Positions 33,301 through 45,320 of a DNA stretch of 64,000 nucleotides are shown one piece after another (positions within the stretch are counted from its first letter, which is position 1; each line of letters starts with the position of its first letter). This stretch comes from Aspidiotus rigidus. Taxonomy: Eukaryota; Arthropoda; Insecta; Hemiptera; Diaspididae. Location: positions 6,882,001 to 6,946,000 of the forward strand of contig JAVHKY010000052.1 of assembly GCA_035079385.1 (NCBI GenBank), given 5' to 3'. The position numbers were made by a program, and so were the translations under genes. The notes under the pieces were generated by a model. The model was not told where the DNA came from, made no database searches, and saw nothing but the letters and a program-made list of their open reading frames with translations.

Positions 33301-33432
33301 ATGAAGAGGAAGATGGACCAGGAATGGAATAGGCAAATGCAGAACCACGCTATGGCCTACTCAACACCTGTGTACCATCAACATCCAGATCTGCAGGAAG
33401 AAGAGGAAGAAGGATACCATCCAGATATTTAG
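30322..33432 (+). CDS. LINE ORF2: AP endonuclease and reverse transcriptase (R1 clade)
   Basis: 1036 codons from the ATG at 30322, chosen because Ala-Gly-Thr-Leu-Lys-Phe-Leu-Gln-Ala-Asn begins the endonuclease fold directly after it and because it overlaps the ORF1 stop as TAATG; the frame is also open upstream to 30250. Residues 1-225 form the AP endonuclease (Gln-Ala-Asn near residue 9, Gly-Asp-Phe-Asn at 124-127, Ser-Asp-His-Arg at 200-203). Residues about 420-720 form the reverse transcriptase (Leu-Asp-Ile-Arg-Asn-Ala-Phe, Gly-Val-Pro-Gln-Gly-Ser, and catalytic Tyr-Ala-Asp-Asp at 645-648). A CCHC finger lies near 926-944. The Asp-x-x-x-Ala-Phe box carries Asn before Ala-Phe (common family variants have Lys, Ser or Gly). 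All key catalytic residues are present, so the protein could be active. Confidence 0.95.
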   Translation: MAGTLKFLQANLQHCQLAQDLLWQFVAEEGTHIVIASEYYNVAKRKGWYTDRTGLAAIGVCPECPIAPGEVERGEGYVAVKMADMVVYSCYFSPNRPFPEFEDFLKTLEESLSRWQGEKFIVAGDFNAKSEEWRSGRTDIRGYALGEWIAYNRLETVNVGNTPTRVHQGYGSIIDITFASESLARKIEGWAVLDKELSGSDHRCIGFSIRREVEVAAPQKLVRKWAVRKLNSDRLKASYLALTWDQEEEQEGNAEVAAERMIKTVTKACDVAMPRQGPPKKRRAVYWWTNKIAELRKECNRQRRIYQRSSGREGARAVAPEYQLARKRLKKAIKDSKSAAWRELCEMADDDPFGKPYKLVLKKLKGLSAMSRMEPDVVGQIIDGLFPQQPPPMVTLPIVEEDGISLLGTEEVDAAVNRLRGKYWKAPGPDEIPNPVWSAIHSVDPALLVDTFNAAFVGGLFPMRWKKARLALIDKKDKPPGLPSSYRPLCLLDNVGKLLERVIANRLESYLKERDIISDSQYGFQTGRCTSDAGIRLKRIAKSTIDMRQFCAAVSLDIRNAFNSIPWKMILEALVNAGVTAYLLRMISSYLSCREIQAETSAGTVKRPVTCGVPQGSVLGPLLWCVAFNGIFKVKLPPGVKLICYADDTLVVCTAETTVAVESRVNRALEDVTRWIESAGLELAASKTEAILFTTRRKFKPTAFRLRGVEIETKKQMKYLGIWFDSTLSFRHHFLMAAEKAGRVVGYLSRLMRNLGGPREARRRIMMSTALSILLYGAPVWADCMKIPYRRREMVKIQRRAALRCVSAYRTVSTEALCVLARSPPIELLAEERAVVFEAKKRTTTNREALRVKQEARRSLLVKWKERIAQSELGTWTTRVLIRDLDEWMNRHHGQLNFHLTQVLSGHGCFNKYLHEKLRKVEQATCSHCNQGRDDGPQHTLFECEAWRRERDELSRSLQEIGVDEALDPSSLVPTMLGSEEAWNQVSAFAATIMKRKMDQEWNRQMQNHAMAYSTPVYHQHPDLQEEEEEGYHPDI

Positions 33433-33863
33433 GGCCTTTATAGTTGTTGAAAGAATCTCGCGTTTATATGGTTGCTCCGCGTCCTCTATTCCGGTGAACT
33501 TACTACGGTACGTTCACTGTTCATACAAATATGTCTACCGAGCACCATACAGTGAGATTCACGCAACAGCAACTTATTACGCCTGATGTGATGTGATAGT
33601 GTCGTTTTCGTGATGTGAGTGTGTTCTCTAGTGCTGTTTTCTTTTTTGTGCGTGCCAGGGGGGCATCGCAGCTTGGCGGTTGCCAAAGCAACTTGGCAGT
33701 TGCCGAGTAGAAGAGGGGGTTCGCGTAGGAGATTCCTCCTTCACTGAAGTTATACCCGAAAGGGTCGATTCCGGTGTTGGAGGAAACAATATTAAATGCA
33801 TACGCAACCCGCACCTACTCCATTATGGATGACGGGTGGTGCTGCACATGCTACACACAAGCG
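33433..33863 (+). other. LINE 3' UTR
   Basis: 430 bases, nearly identical to 26328-26757. It includes ttgccaaagcaacttggcag (a short inverted repeat near 33681-33700), which could help the reverse transcriptase recognise the RNA. It ends acaagcg followed by ATT repeats. Confidence 0.85.
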
Positions 33864-35830
33864 ATTATTATTATTATTCTTTTTTTTTTGGTTCCTCCTC
33901 TGATTTGATGGAAACATTGGGGATATTGCTTAAGCCTTCGGAGATGGAGTAATACTAAAAATTTCATGTGTACGAAAAATTCGATAGTTTGAATCACAAA
34001 AGCACTAATGATTACCTTTTGTGCACAAATGAAATGAAAGTTGGAGTGAAATCCTGTATATTGAAATTGAAATGAAAAAACAAATGAGAACAAAGAATTG
34101 TTGCAATTTATTTTTTTTTATTTGGTTTTCCCTTGATTTGGTGGAGACGTTGGCATATTGCTGAATCTTTTAGATATAAAAAATATATAGTTTCTCCGAA
34201 ATCGATAGTCTCTCTGTCAATGGTGTATGGTAGGTCAATTACGAAAAGCCTGCGTTTGATGAATTGAAATGAAGAAACGAGTGAGAAGAAAGAATTGTAG
34301 CAATTTCTTTATTTTTTTTTGTTCCTCCCCTGATGTGATGGAAACCTTGGCATACTGCTGAAGCCTTTGGAGATGGATTAATACTAAAAATGTGATCTAT
34401 ATGAAAGAATAGATAGTTTCTTTGTTAATGGTGTGCGCTAGGTGAATCACGACAGCACTAATGATTACCTTTTGCACAGAAATTGACTTGAAGTTTGAGT
34501 AAAAGCCTGCATCTTTTGTACCTGAGTCGAATCTAGGTATAGATGGGAACTAGTTGTTGTGCAAGGACGATAAAAGAATTATCGATCTTCGTCACTGGAG
34601 AACAGATCGTCAGCGTATGTGCCGTCGCCGTATTCCAGGGTAATTTTTTGGAAATGCAACGGTATACCGTGTTACAAATAAATGAAAACGAACAAATAAA
34701 TTGAAGTGTGAAAATTCTTGCCAAATTTTTTTGTTTTTTTCAATTGATTTTCCCTCATATTAACAGGAGAATTGTCAAAAAACGTAGGAAAGTAGGAAGA
34801 AAAATGAAAGAAAAATGAAAGGAATAAAAGAAAATTCAGTAAGTATTCATCGTGATTTACTCTCCACTCCCGCTGGCGCAATAATTACCTCAATAAGTAA
34901 TACATGAATGTAAATTTTAACTTCATGACCAGCATGAATTCAAGGGAGGGAAAAAAGAGGCTGGAACCTTCATTTATCATGCCTATCTGTTACTAATGAA
35001 TTGAAAAAAAGAAATGAATTAAAATGAGAAAATGGTTGCAAATTCGTATTTTTTATTTTTTCGATGTTTCCCTCATATCAATAGGACAATTGTCGAAGTA
35101 AGGTAAATTTGAACTTCCTGTCCAGCATAAGTAAGTTTTGACTCGTGTAACATAGGAGAATAGGGAAAAAAGAAGTGTCAAAAGAAGCATGAAAGTGGAA
35201 CCTCGTGTATCATGCCTGTGTGTTACAAATGAATTAAAACGAAGAAATGAATTCGAAGGAGAAAATTATTGGAGAAGCCTTTTTAATTTCTTGGTTTTTC
35301 TTTCATGTGAATTACAAATTACGAAGAAATGAAATCGAAGGAGACAATTATTGGGAATGCCTTTTTAATTGCTTGGTTTTTCTTTCATTTCAATAGCCAA
35401 TTGCAATTTTAAACATTGTCATTGAAGGAAAGTAGGCGAAAACATCAAAAAAAGGAAAAAAATAATTTTTGAAAAAGCATGGGGCTTGATCGTTCCGTAT
35501 GATGCCTTTCTGTTACAAATGAATTGAAACAAAGAAATCGAATTAGAAAATTATTGCAAATTCTTATATTTTATTTATTTGATTTTTCCCTCATATCAAT
35601 TCATTTATCATGGGTGTCTGTTACAAATCAATTAAAATGAAGGAATGAATTCGAAGGAGAAAATTATTGGGAATACCTTTTTAATTTCTTGGTTTTTCTT
35701 TAATTTCAATAGCCAATTGCAAAAACATTGTCATTGAAATGAAGGAAAGTAGGCAAAACAAAAAAAAGAAAAAGAAAATTATCGAAAAAGCATGGGGCTT
35801 GAACCGTCGTTCTTGTATATCATACGAATG
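33864..35830. repeat. Degenerate tandem array downstream of the LINE
   Basis: At least three diverged units of about 200 bp begin tttggttcctcc...gatttgatggaaac (about 33890, 34115 and 34318). From about 34690 to 35830 follow shorter related blocks (aaatgaattgaaacgaagaaatgaattcgaaggagaaaattattg-like, in pieces). The first block type is the same family as the 24906-25139 arm. No gene. Confidence 0.6.
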
Positions 35831-36195
35831 TTTTACCTATGTGTAACCAGTTGTATGTGACGCGTAAGGGAGGATTCTGGTTCTGTTTCACGCGCCTCGC
35901 TTGTTCCTATGTTAACTGGGCGTGAGTTTCACTAAAGTACGAGTTTCGATAAAAATCGTGACATAAGTAGTGTATAAAATAGCGAACCAGCACAGGTGCG
36001 AACCAGCACAGTGTATTTCTTATGGAGCGTACCGGCACAGTGAGCAAGCGAGATGTAGATATGAGCACAGTGAATATGAGCACACAGTATGAGCACAGAA
36101 GCAGATGTCTTACGGTACGTCGACGATCGAAAGAGGGTAATTTGCGGTTACCTTTTTCGGTGTCCATCAAACTGGACTCGCGCGACACTTCGAAT
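35831..36195. other. Unassigned
   Basis: Contains short internal repeats (gcgaaccagcacag, gagcacag) at about 35980-36100. No coding evidence. Confidence 0.4.
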
Positions 36196-37450
36196 CAATT
36201 TTTTCGAGTCCCTACTGCTATAGTTGGCTGAATTTTCAAAATTTCATCAAATCTAACTCCTCTTTTTGGGACTCCAATTTTAAATTCAATTCTCAATATC
36301 AAAACCAATCAATGCTATAGAAGAGGATCTGTGAACTTCTTGTTTAACTTAGTTGAAGACGCCATTGTGTTTTATTACAACCTTTAGTTCAACTTGTTTT
36401 GGTTCAATAATGAAAATCTATTAAAAGCTTCATTACAATCTCAGGTCCCTATAGAATCGCACCCCCTACTTTTTCTGAATACATCCCTCTCAATTTCTCA
36501 CATAATAAGTCTATAGTTAGGATTCTCATTAGGTTCAAGCTCACATTTTTCTACGCTCATCTGTAAAAAACGTATCTTTTATTTGGTTCTTAGTTTACAT
36601 CAATTACCCTCAACATGATCAAACTGATCGCGTGTCTAAAAACTGCACCCTTTCACCCAAAATTGCCAACCCAACCTTGTAACTACTTACAACCATAAAA
36701 ACTTTTATTATTTCCTAATCCGGGTTTCTTGTCATCACTCACATAAAAAACAACCCTGCAACAAACTTGGAATCATTAATAGTGAACCCATCCTCAGTCT
36801 TCATCAAACAGAAATTCCCACCATGAAGAGATTAGGTATCTTCGCTCGACTTAGAATTGGTCACTCTCAACTTGAACATTCTCATCTCCTCCTAGGTTTC
36901 TACGCTCTACCTTCATGTAAATCTTATTATGAAGATAATCTGACAATCTATCACCTCTTCCTGTCCTACTCTCCAAAATTACCATACATCCTACAATGTT
37001 ATCTTAGTCATATCCTCTGTCCTATGTAATCATTCCCAACATGGTGTCCAACTCCCGCGACTATCTATGTTACTCAATTACTCCAACTTGTACATATCTG
37101 TTTTCTTTCTCCTACCTTAAAATTTGAGTACCACCATCTGACTCGTCTGCTACCTCTTCTTCCTATTATCTTCCCTATCCTCACGTTCTTTTTGTTTGTT
37201 TCTCACTCCACTCCAGTTATTTTTATTTTCCGAATACAACCATAATGCCATTTTCCAATTGTTTTAATCGCTTTTCTTCTTTCACTTCTTACAATTGAAG
37301 TGATTTATATTCAAAAAGTTGACACTGATAAGGGATCCTCATATTTTGATGACTACCTACTGTTTTCTATTTTGCCTGTTGGCTCTCCTTCATTAAATAC
37401 TTACTATCATTATATATGGACATTGTAACATCACTCAATCTTTTTGTCAA
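36196..37450. repeat. Dispersed repeat, copy 1 (direct partner at 44705-45320)
   Basis: Shares blocks with 44705-45320 in the same order and orientation: ctatagttggct...cattttcaaaatttcatc, then caattctcaatatcaaaacc, then gataatctgacaatctatcacc, then ttcaaaaagttgacactgataaggg. Copy 1 is longer. No coding function seen. Confidence 0.75.
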
Positions 37451-39260
37451 ATATCTCACGTCCAACAAAGTTGGCTACCTTTAATCGAGACTTTGGACAT
37501 CTAACCTGAGGTGCGTTTGTTGAAAGAGGCGAGGTAATCGATGTAAGATTGTATCATTGTTATCTTCTATTTTGCTAGGCAATTCATTTTACGCAGATAG
37601 ATAGATTCTTATATTGCACGCGAGTAAACAGTGGTGCGGCGCTGTAACGTCGCTATGATTGGCTGATGTGGATGTCCTGATTTGTCAATCTACTATTACT
37701 CTTATATCTATAGTTTATACATACAGTAATAGAATGCACGTAAATATTCGATTTTAGCTATTTTTTAGCTAAATTGTATCGGGCACTCAGGAATGGGGAG
37801 TGAAGAGGCGGCGGGTTGAATTTTTAGTAATATAGACTAGCAAGACGGCGCGCCTTTCGCGTTGTCACATAGGTATTTTTAATTTTTATATATTAATTTC
37901 TCCTTTTTCGGAATTCGAATATAATAATACCGGTATATTATTTTTTTCATTTAATCTTATGCATTTTTTGATATTTGTGTCATCTAAATTTTCAAAATAT
38001 ATTTTTTCATATTGCCTATCACTTTTAACAAATCAGAAGTAAGAAATTATGAATAAATTATTGGTGAAGAAAATTTCTATAGAAAACATATGAACAGGAA
38101 TAATTTTTTATAACCTCGGTAAGTTATCTAGATAATATCATGTATTTCTACTCTGGACATTAAAAAAGAAAAAAAAGTAGAAATTCTCCAGATGACTTTT
38201 CTTTGGACCTGTATTCAAAATTCTTATGCAAACACAAAGTACTCATAGCTACTTTTAATCCTGTAATTTAGGAATTTGGGTAAGGTACATGAAACAAAGG
38301 GAGTAACTCTGGAGTTTAATATTATTTGGAATTTCTTAGTTAGATGCACCATTTTGTTTGTATCTTTTCATCTCATAGTTCAATTCAGTCTGCTTAATTT
38401 TCTTTTCAAGCTTATCTTTGTTCTTAATTTTGTTCAATGTTACACTCTTTCATTCTTTACTTATCTTGTTTTCCATACAACCTTTTTTTTTTTCTTTTAT
38501 TTCTTCATCGGTTCCTGAGTCTTCCGAATTGAATGGTCGGGTAGAAAAATGGCCTTAGCTCGAATTAAGGCCCTTTTTCGATTATTAGTGATTTAGGTTC
38601 AGCACTCTCTCCTCTTCATCTGGTAAAAATTTCAATTCATTCTGATGACTATAGAGTACGTAAAACTATGTGAAATGGAGCGTCTACCGTGCTTGAACTC
38701 TTGGTAGGTAGTTGTAAAATGGCAGCAATCGAGGTTGTCTCAAACTTTGCCTCTAGATTAGTTCAAAGAACACTGAAAATCGATACAGATGGCATCATGT
38801 ATATCTAGAAAGCCTTCATTTCATTTCTCATGCCTATTTATAGCCATGATGAAGAACTTTGACCGTCTGAGAAACTTACTTTTTCGAGGATTTTATATTC
38901 AAAAATACTTATTATTACTGCAGCACAATCCTTGCAAATATGGGTACTGGCTTGAAATACATTCATTTATAATTATTAATCTTGACAAGTTCCAAAAGAT
39001 TACTAGAACGCGTGAAAAGTCGATAATTGCAAAAAGGGCCTTAAATGCGCAGACTTTAACGCACTCTTCAGGCAACTCAGAAACGTCCTAACGTTCTAAT
39101 TTTCAGTGATTTTGTAGATCGGACATCCATCTATAATCTCACCAAGTTTCATGACGTTTGGGTCTTTCCTTATGGCATTTCTATGAATCTGAACTTTCAA
39201 ATGCGTTTTTCTCAAAAACTACTTTTTGTGTTAAGGCCCTTCACACTCTTCCATTTGTAG
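37451..39260. other. Unassigned sequence
   Basis: No gene supported. ttaaggccctttttcg (38563) and its inverse cgataattgcaaaaagggcc (39019) form a loose inverted pair enclosing about 450 bases, possibly an old MITE. Confidence 0.4.
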
Positions 39261-39846
39261 GGTCGGCGCCGGCGCAGGCGCTAGCCGACCAAATTGTAAT
39301 CACTTTTTTAGGGTCGGCCAAAGTCATATAGAAAAACCAAGTTAGTTCACGCACTACGTTCACGGGTCTTCCGCTGTGCAACAGCGTTAGCATATTACTG
39401 ATGTCCTACTTCACTATAGGCTCTTATGGGCTGATGTTTAATTTTTCCCGTTATTTCCAAAACTATCAACTTTCATGAAAAATTGAAGAGAACAAAAATT
39501 ATTCCTCTTGTAATTTCCTATCAGACGTGGGTGAATTCAAATTTTTTTGTGATAAAATTTTTTTCTTCCCATCAATCGATAGAAAATTACAAGAGGATTA
39601 AGTTTACTTCTCTTCAACTTTGCGTAAAAATCAATATTTTTCGAGTAAATCAATAAAATTTGAAAATTGTCCATATGCGCTGTGTGAAAACTGGACATCT
39701 ATGCACCATGCGCGCCTACCGCAATCAATTAACTTCATGTGTAAAGAATAACGTTGGTTAAATGCGTCGTGAACTAACTTGGTTTTTCTATATGACTTTG
39801 GGGTCGGCGCAGGCGCTAGCCGACCGTATTGTAATCACTTTTTTCT
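39261..39846. repeat. Repeat cluster with GGTCGGC palindromes and a foldback core
   Basis: A block of about 48 bp, ggtcggcgc...gctagccgacc...attgtaatcactttttt, occurs directly at 39261-39309 and 39802-39846. Between them lie inverted copies of aaagtcatatagaaaaacc (39321 and, inverted, 39780) and an inner inverted pair around aattacaagagga (about 39510 and 39590). The palindromic block GGTCGGC...GCCGACC can form a hairpin. Confidence 0.65.
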
Positions 39847-40089
39847 TTGTCACAGTTAAGACGCTGACGTCATGGTCGAGTGAGCCGTATGCTGTACAGT
39901 CTCGAGTCTTTGGCTCTTGGCGTGTTATCATTGCATTTTGCGTTTCGATTGTATTCATCTGTTGTAATGGGTCTTAGGAATCACATAGGAACGGAACAAT
40001 AAAAATAGTAGCCTCTTTATTATCGAACATTCGAACGTTCCCAATAATAAATTTGATATGTTCAAATTGCAAGTTTATTTCATTTTAAT

Positions 40090-41545
40090 GATTAGGTTCA
40101 GATGACTACGAATGGAACCAAACGTCTTAATTGGGATGGAAAAGAATGAGAGTGATGAAATATGAATTCTTGAAATTGGTCTAAATAGTGTGAATGGTGG
40201 AGCGGTAGGTAGAGCAAAATATGAAATGAATGATCGTTGGTCGGTATCTAATTACAATGATTCTATAGTCTCCAATCTGAGTTTGTAGTTTTATTTGATA
40301 GAACGTGAAAAGGTAAGTGGAAAGTATGAGGTATGAACAGTTTGAATGAATAATTATCGAAATTTTATTATTTCAACTTGCAGTCTGTGTAAGGTACGTG
40401 TATTTAGTTTCTAGTACCGGTTATCTTATGCCTGAGTTAGAAGCCAAATATCATCGAAATCAATATCATTTCGCAATGCAATGTTTACAAAGATGTATTG
40501 GAATCGAATTTTTTGGTTTTGACGGAATGTGAATATCGTTATAAGGAGGAGCTTGCTGGAAATACTTCTATAACTTGGTTTGATACACTGTACCTATACG
40601 CTAATATGACAGATATACCGATAGATAGACAAAAGCTGAACATAATTCACAAAGCTTCTTCTATCAATTAATTGTTGGGCGTTTGTTTCTTTTATTATTT
40701 TTATGAAATGAGATTGTACTCAAGTGGAGGTTAGGTTAGTCTATTCAATAAAATGTGATTACGAGAGTATTGATGAATAGATTATATATTTCATCAGAGA
40801 TTGCTCAGCTGCCAACAAATTAGACGCGAGAGAGACTATTTCTGAGAACAATTCTACTATCTGCAAGTTAAGAAATACAAATGAAACGAGATTTTTTACA
40901 ATGCGATGGGAAACTGGAATGAATAATTGCGAATAAGAACGTAGGGAACAGAATGATTTGAAAGTCGATCATGGATCGCAAATGCGGTCAGTATCCCGGC
41001 TTTGTGGTCCGCGATTCAATTTTGAATTTTAATTTACCTATACTTAGATCCAAGTACTTTGAAGTTGACTACAAAGGTAGTATAATAATTACATTGTTGT
41101 GTTTTGAGCAGACAAATGAAGTTTGTGGTAGTATTAATTAATCAAGGATTTCAATTCTATGTAATGTTAGGCCTACGATTTGTGTTTCTTATTATTCTTA
41201 TCTCATGACAAAAATGACAATTGTTGGAAGGGTGTAATATCAGCGTTGTTTGTACTCAACAGTGGTTGCTTCAGGTTATTGCTTATTAATTGTTGAGTGT
41301 TAGCTTTTACAAATAGAATCAAAAAGATGTGATGGGAATTCTTAAAAAGACGGTTCACACAATATGAATGAAATTCAATACAAATGAAAGGGAATGTCTT
41401 ACAAGCAATGGGAATATGAAATGAATAATTACAAATAAAAAAGTAGGAAATAGGATGATCAAAAATTGATTGTGAATGTGATATCCAAGCTTTGCAATAT
41501 CAGTCATTCGCCGACCCTCGTAACAGCCCGCCCGCGGGGTGCTTG
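40090..41545 (+). mobile_element. Non-autonomous element with hairpin 3' end, copy i
   Basis: Shares sequence with copies at 42760-43931 and 48585-50040 and ends at exactly the same 3' point: cattcgccgaccctcgtaac, a GC hairpin, then gcttg. The ends differ from TIR elements and resemble Helitron-like (Helentron/HINE) termini. The 5' edge is approximate. No ORF. Confidence 0.65.
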
Positions 41546-42759
41546 TTTCTTCTTCTTCTTTTGTCTCAGTTAAGACGCTGACGTCATGGTCAAGTGAGCC
41601 GTATGCTGTGTAGTTTTGTTTCTTTGTTATCATCGCGTTTTGCGCGAATGTGTGTTGGGTTTCAATCATTCGGACCTAGCAACGGAGTGGCTGACACCTC
41701 GCGGCAGTTCTTAGAACTTAGGTTTCAACACACCACTACAAACATACATACGCACGATGCTGTTATCAAGGTTAGGATGAAATTCCCAATTTTGCATGAG
41801 AGTTCTGTATAATTGCTTCATAACTTTATTCAAATTCTTTCAATTCTTATGAAATATAACTCATTTGAAAGAAAATTTTCGACACCACAAACATATCCCT
41901 GAAGTTCTTCTCATACGTACAATATTTTCCGAGAAAAAAGTATCGAACGTGTTTCTTGGTAGTATTTTTGATTTTCATCCTAACGTTGATAAGGCGCGAC
42001 GCTAGCGCGCAACGGGTCTGCTAGGTCCGAATATTGGATGGTCGATGTTCATCATTTCGTCGTCGTTGATTCTGATGGCGTAATTTTCTGCCTATCTTGT
42101 TTCGTGTTGTTTTCAAATTATAAATTTATTTTCCTTTAATAAATACGAATGAAACGAGATTTTTCACAATGCGATGGGAAACTGAAATGAATAATTGCGA
42201 ATAAAAACGTAGGGAACAGAATGATTTAAAAGTCGATCATAGGTCGCGAATGCGGTCTCCCGGCTTTGTAGTCCGCAATTCAATTTTGTATTTCAATTTA
42301 CCTATACTTTTAGTTCTAAGTACTTTGAAGTTGACTACAAAGGTGGTATAATATCTAATTACATTGTTGGGTTTTGAGCAGACAAATGAAGTTTGTGGTA
42401 GGATTAATTAATCAAGGATTTCAGTGCGAATGTGTGTTGGGTTTCAATCTTATTCGATGGTCGATGTTCATCGTTTTGTCGTCGTTGATTCGGAGTGTTG
42501 GTAGCGATCGCGCGCTACTGTCGACTCTCTTATAGACATGACCATGTGCAATTTCCCATTCAACTACATGTTAACTAATCTCGAAATATCTTGGGAACGA
42601 AAGCTTTAATTAAAAAATTGAAGAGAATAAGTTTGATTAGCCTTTAAATTGTCTTTCAAATGAGACCATTTTCATCTTGGTCTGAAGACTTTCGGAAAAT
42701 GATCAAGTTCTTTTTTTCCACACCATTGAAATTGTAGAGCGCGACTCTTTCGCGCTTGC
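41546..42759. other. Mosaic of dispersed-repeat fragments
   Basis: 41560-41800 is related to 39850-39970 (gttaagacgctgacgtcatgg). 42074-42450 is a partial copy of the 40870-41180 part of copy i. atggtcgatgttcatc recurs at 42040 and 42460. No gene. Confidence 0.5.
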
Positions 42760-43931
42760 ACTCGGAATTCTGATGGCGTAATTTTCTGCCTATCTTGTTT
42801 AGTGTTGTTTCTTATTGCGATGGAAAAGAATGAAAGTAATGAAATATGAATTCTTGAAATTGGTCTAAACAATGTGAATGGTGAAGCAGTTCCTAGAGCA
42901 AAATCTAAAATGAATGATGGTTGAGTATCCTGATCATAAAATCGGTATCTAATTACAATGATTCTAGTCTTCAATCTGAGTTTTTAGTTCTATTCGATAG
43001 AACGTGAATACCAAAGTGGAAAGTGAGGTATGAACAGTTTGGTTGAATAATTATCGAAATTTTATTCTTCTACCTAACTTGCAGTACCTATAAGGTACAT
43101 TTAGTTTCTAGTACCGGTTCTTACGCTTGAGTTAGAAGCCAAATATCATCTAAATCAATATTTTGCAAATGTACATGCCCTATTCCCTATCAAAAGTCTG
43201 TAAAAACGTAGGGAACAGAATGACTTGAAAGTTGATCATGGATTGTGAATGCGGTATCCTGGCTTTGTGATCCATGATTCAATTTTGAATTTCAATTTAT
43301 ACTTATACTTTGAAGTTGAATACGAAGGTACGGTAGTAAGTACAAAAATGATAATTACATTGTTGGGTTTTGAGCAATCAAATGAAGTTTGTGGGTAGTA
43401 TTAATTAATCAAGGATTTCAATTCTAGGTGATGTTACAATTTGTGTTACCTACTTATTACCGTATTCTTATCTCATGACGAAAATGACAATTGTTGGAAG
43501 GGTGTAATATCAGCGTTGTTTGTACTGAACAGTGGTTGCATCAGGTTATTGCTTATTAATTGTTGAGCGTTAGCTTTTACAAATAGAGTCAAAAAGATGT
43601 GATGTGAATTCTTGAAAAGGCGGTTCCAACAATATGAGAGGGAATGTCTTACAATGCGATGGGAATATGAAATAAGTAAAAAAGTAGGAAATAGGATGAT
43701 CAAAAATTGATTGTGAATATGATATCCTAGCTCTGTAATCCTCTATTCAAATTTAATTTGTACTTGGTCCTACTTTCTAGTTGGGTTTTAGCGCACAAAG
43801 ATTTTATCATTTTTATTTTCCTGCACCTTGTGTCGATCTCAATAGTACCGCCATCTCATTCAATATTTTTCTTATCAGAAATAATTCAGTCATTCGCCGA
43901 CCCTCGTAACACCCCGCCCGCGGGGTGCTTG
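42760..43931 (+). mobile_element. Non-autonomous element with hairpin 3' end, copy ii
   Basis: Nearly identical to copy iii from about 42950 onward, and provides the unoccupied site (gtaaaaac, 43200-43207) for the hAT-like insertion seen in copy iii. Ends at gcttg, 43931. Confidence 0.7.
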
Positions 43932-44704
43932 TCCCTCTCTTCCTACTCTTCTTTTTCAGTTTTCTGCATCCATCTCCTCCAATTATCCATACAGTGATAA
44001 TTGATTCTACGTATAACTTGTTACTACAGTCATTCCAATTTTCAGCAATGATTAGTTCTAGGACCTCTCTTTTTCACATGCAAATAAAATAACTCCTTCT
44101 ATTCTCAAGTTGATCAAGTTGAGACTTTGAAAATCCTTTCCTTCATTTAGCTTAATTAGAACAAGATGTCTCATGACCCTCAATACATTCCTTCGGGTCC
44201 ATTCACCTCCAGCTAACAATTATTCCAGACGTCGAGTCCTGATTTTTGTAATTCACTCCTATAGGGATTCTTCTGTTAAATCCTGATAATGTTAAGAGTA
44301 TCTCCTTTTTTTTATGATGTCAACTACATAACCTAAATTGAGGTTTAATAGGAAACCTGTTCCGTAGGGGGAGGGATTTCCAAAAATTTTGGCATCTCGT
44401 CATTTGCCTAGAGTGATGGTTGATATTTTTCCAAGTCCTTTTCCTGTCATATACATCTTGGAAGTTGAAATTCTTCCATGTTCCTCTCTTAAAAAATATA
44501 GCTTGGAAGTTGAAATTTTTTAAAGTTATCCACTTGTCATAATTGCATAGATTGATGTACAAAATGCGTGGTTCAATTTTTTCTAAGTTCCTCTTCTGTC
44601 ATATATAGCTCGATTCCCAATATTGAAAATGTTTTCAAATCTGACTCCTTTGATATTGAAAATGTTTCCTATCCCTTATCTATCATAATAGAGCTCGAAA
44701 GTCT
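43932..44704. other. Unassigned
   Basis: Short words such as ttggaagttgaaatt recur near 44460 and 44505. No gene supported. Confidence 0.4.
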
Positions 44705-45320
44705 CAATTTTTCCGAGTCCCTCCTGCTATAGTTGGCTCAATTTTCAAAATTTTATCAAACCTAATTCCTCTTTCTGGAACCCCTCCAATTTTGAATTCA
44801 ATTCTCAATATCAAAACCAATCCGTCCCATAGAAGAGGATGTGGGAATTTCTTATTCAACTTTATTAAACATGTGATTGTTTTCTATTACAGCCTTCAAT
44901 TGAACTTCTTTTGGTTAAATCCTAGAAATCTGATTGGAAGCTTCATTACAATCCTTACTATCTTATTATACAGATAATCTGAGAATCTATCACCTTTCTT
45001 CCTGTCCTACTCTTCAAAATCAACATACTTCCTACAAAGTATTTTCTCAGTTCTATCCTCTGACCTGTGTAATCATTTCCAACACAGTTTCCAACTCTCG
45101 CAACTATCTGTGTTACTCAGTTCCATTTTTCAAATATTTCAGTTGCTTTTCTTCTTTTACTTCTTACAATTGAAGTGATTTTTGATTCAAAAAGTTGACA
45201 TTGATAAGGGATCATCATATTTTTGTGACTACTATTTTCTATTTTGCCTATTAGCTCTCCTTCATTATATACTTTCCATCATTATGTGGACATTTTGACG
45301 TCATTAGAACTTTTTGCCAA
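44705..45320. repeat. Dispersed repeat, copy 2 (direct partner at 36196-37450)
   Basis: Same blocks and order as copy 1 but with internal deletions, about 80% identity by eye. A further scrap (caattttcaatatcgaaacc) is at about 45598. Confidence 0.75.

Larger units (their letters stand above)
27187..33863 (+). mobile_element. Near-complete R1-clade LINE inserted in ATT repeat
   Basis: The element carries a 5' UTR of about 1.2 kb, ORF1 (gag-like, frame error), intact ORF2 (endonuclease plus reverse transcriptase) and a 430-bp 3' UTR, followed by (ATT)5 at 33864-33878. The 5' flank is tttattatt. R1-clade features are three CCHC-type knuckles in ORF1, an AP endonuclease, YADD in the reverse transcriptase and a C-terminal CCHC finger. 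Both copies in the window abut ATT repeats at both ends, which indicates preference for an ATT microsatellite target. Confidence 0.9.
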
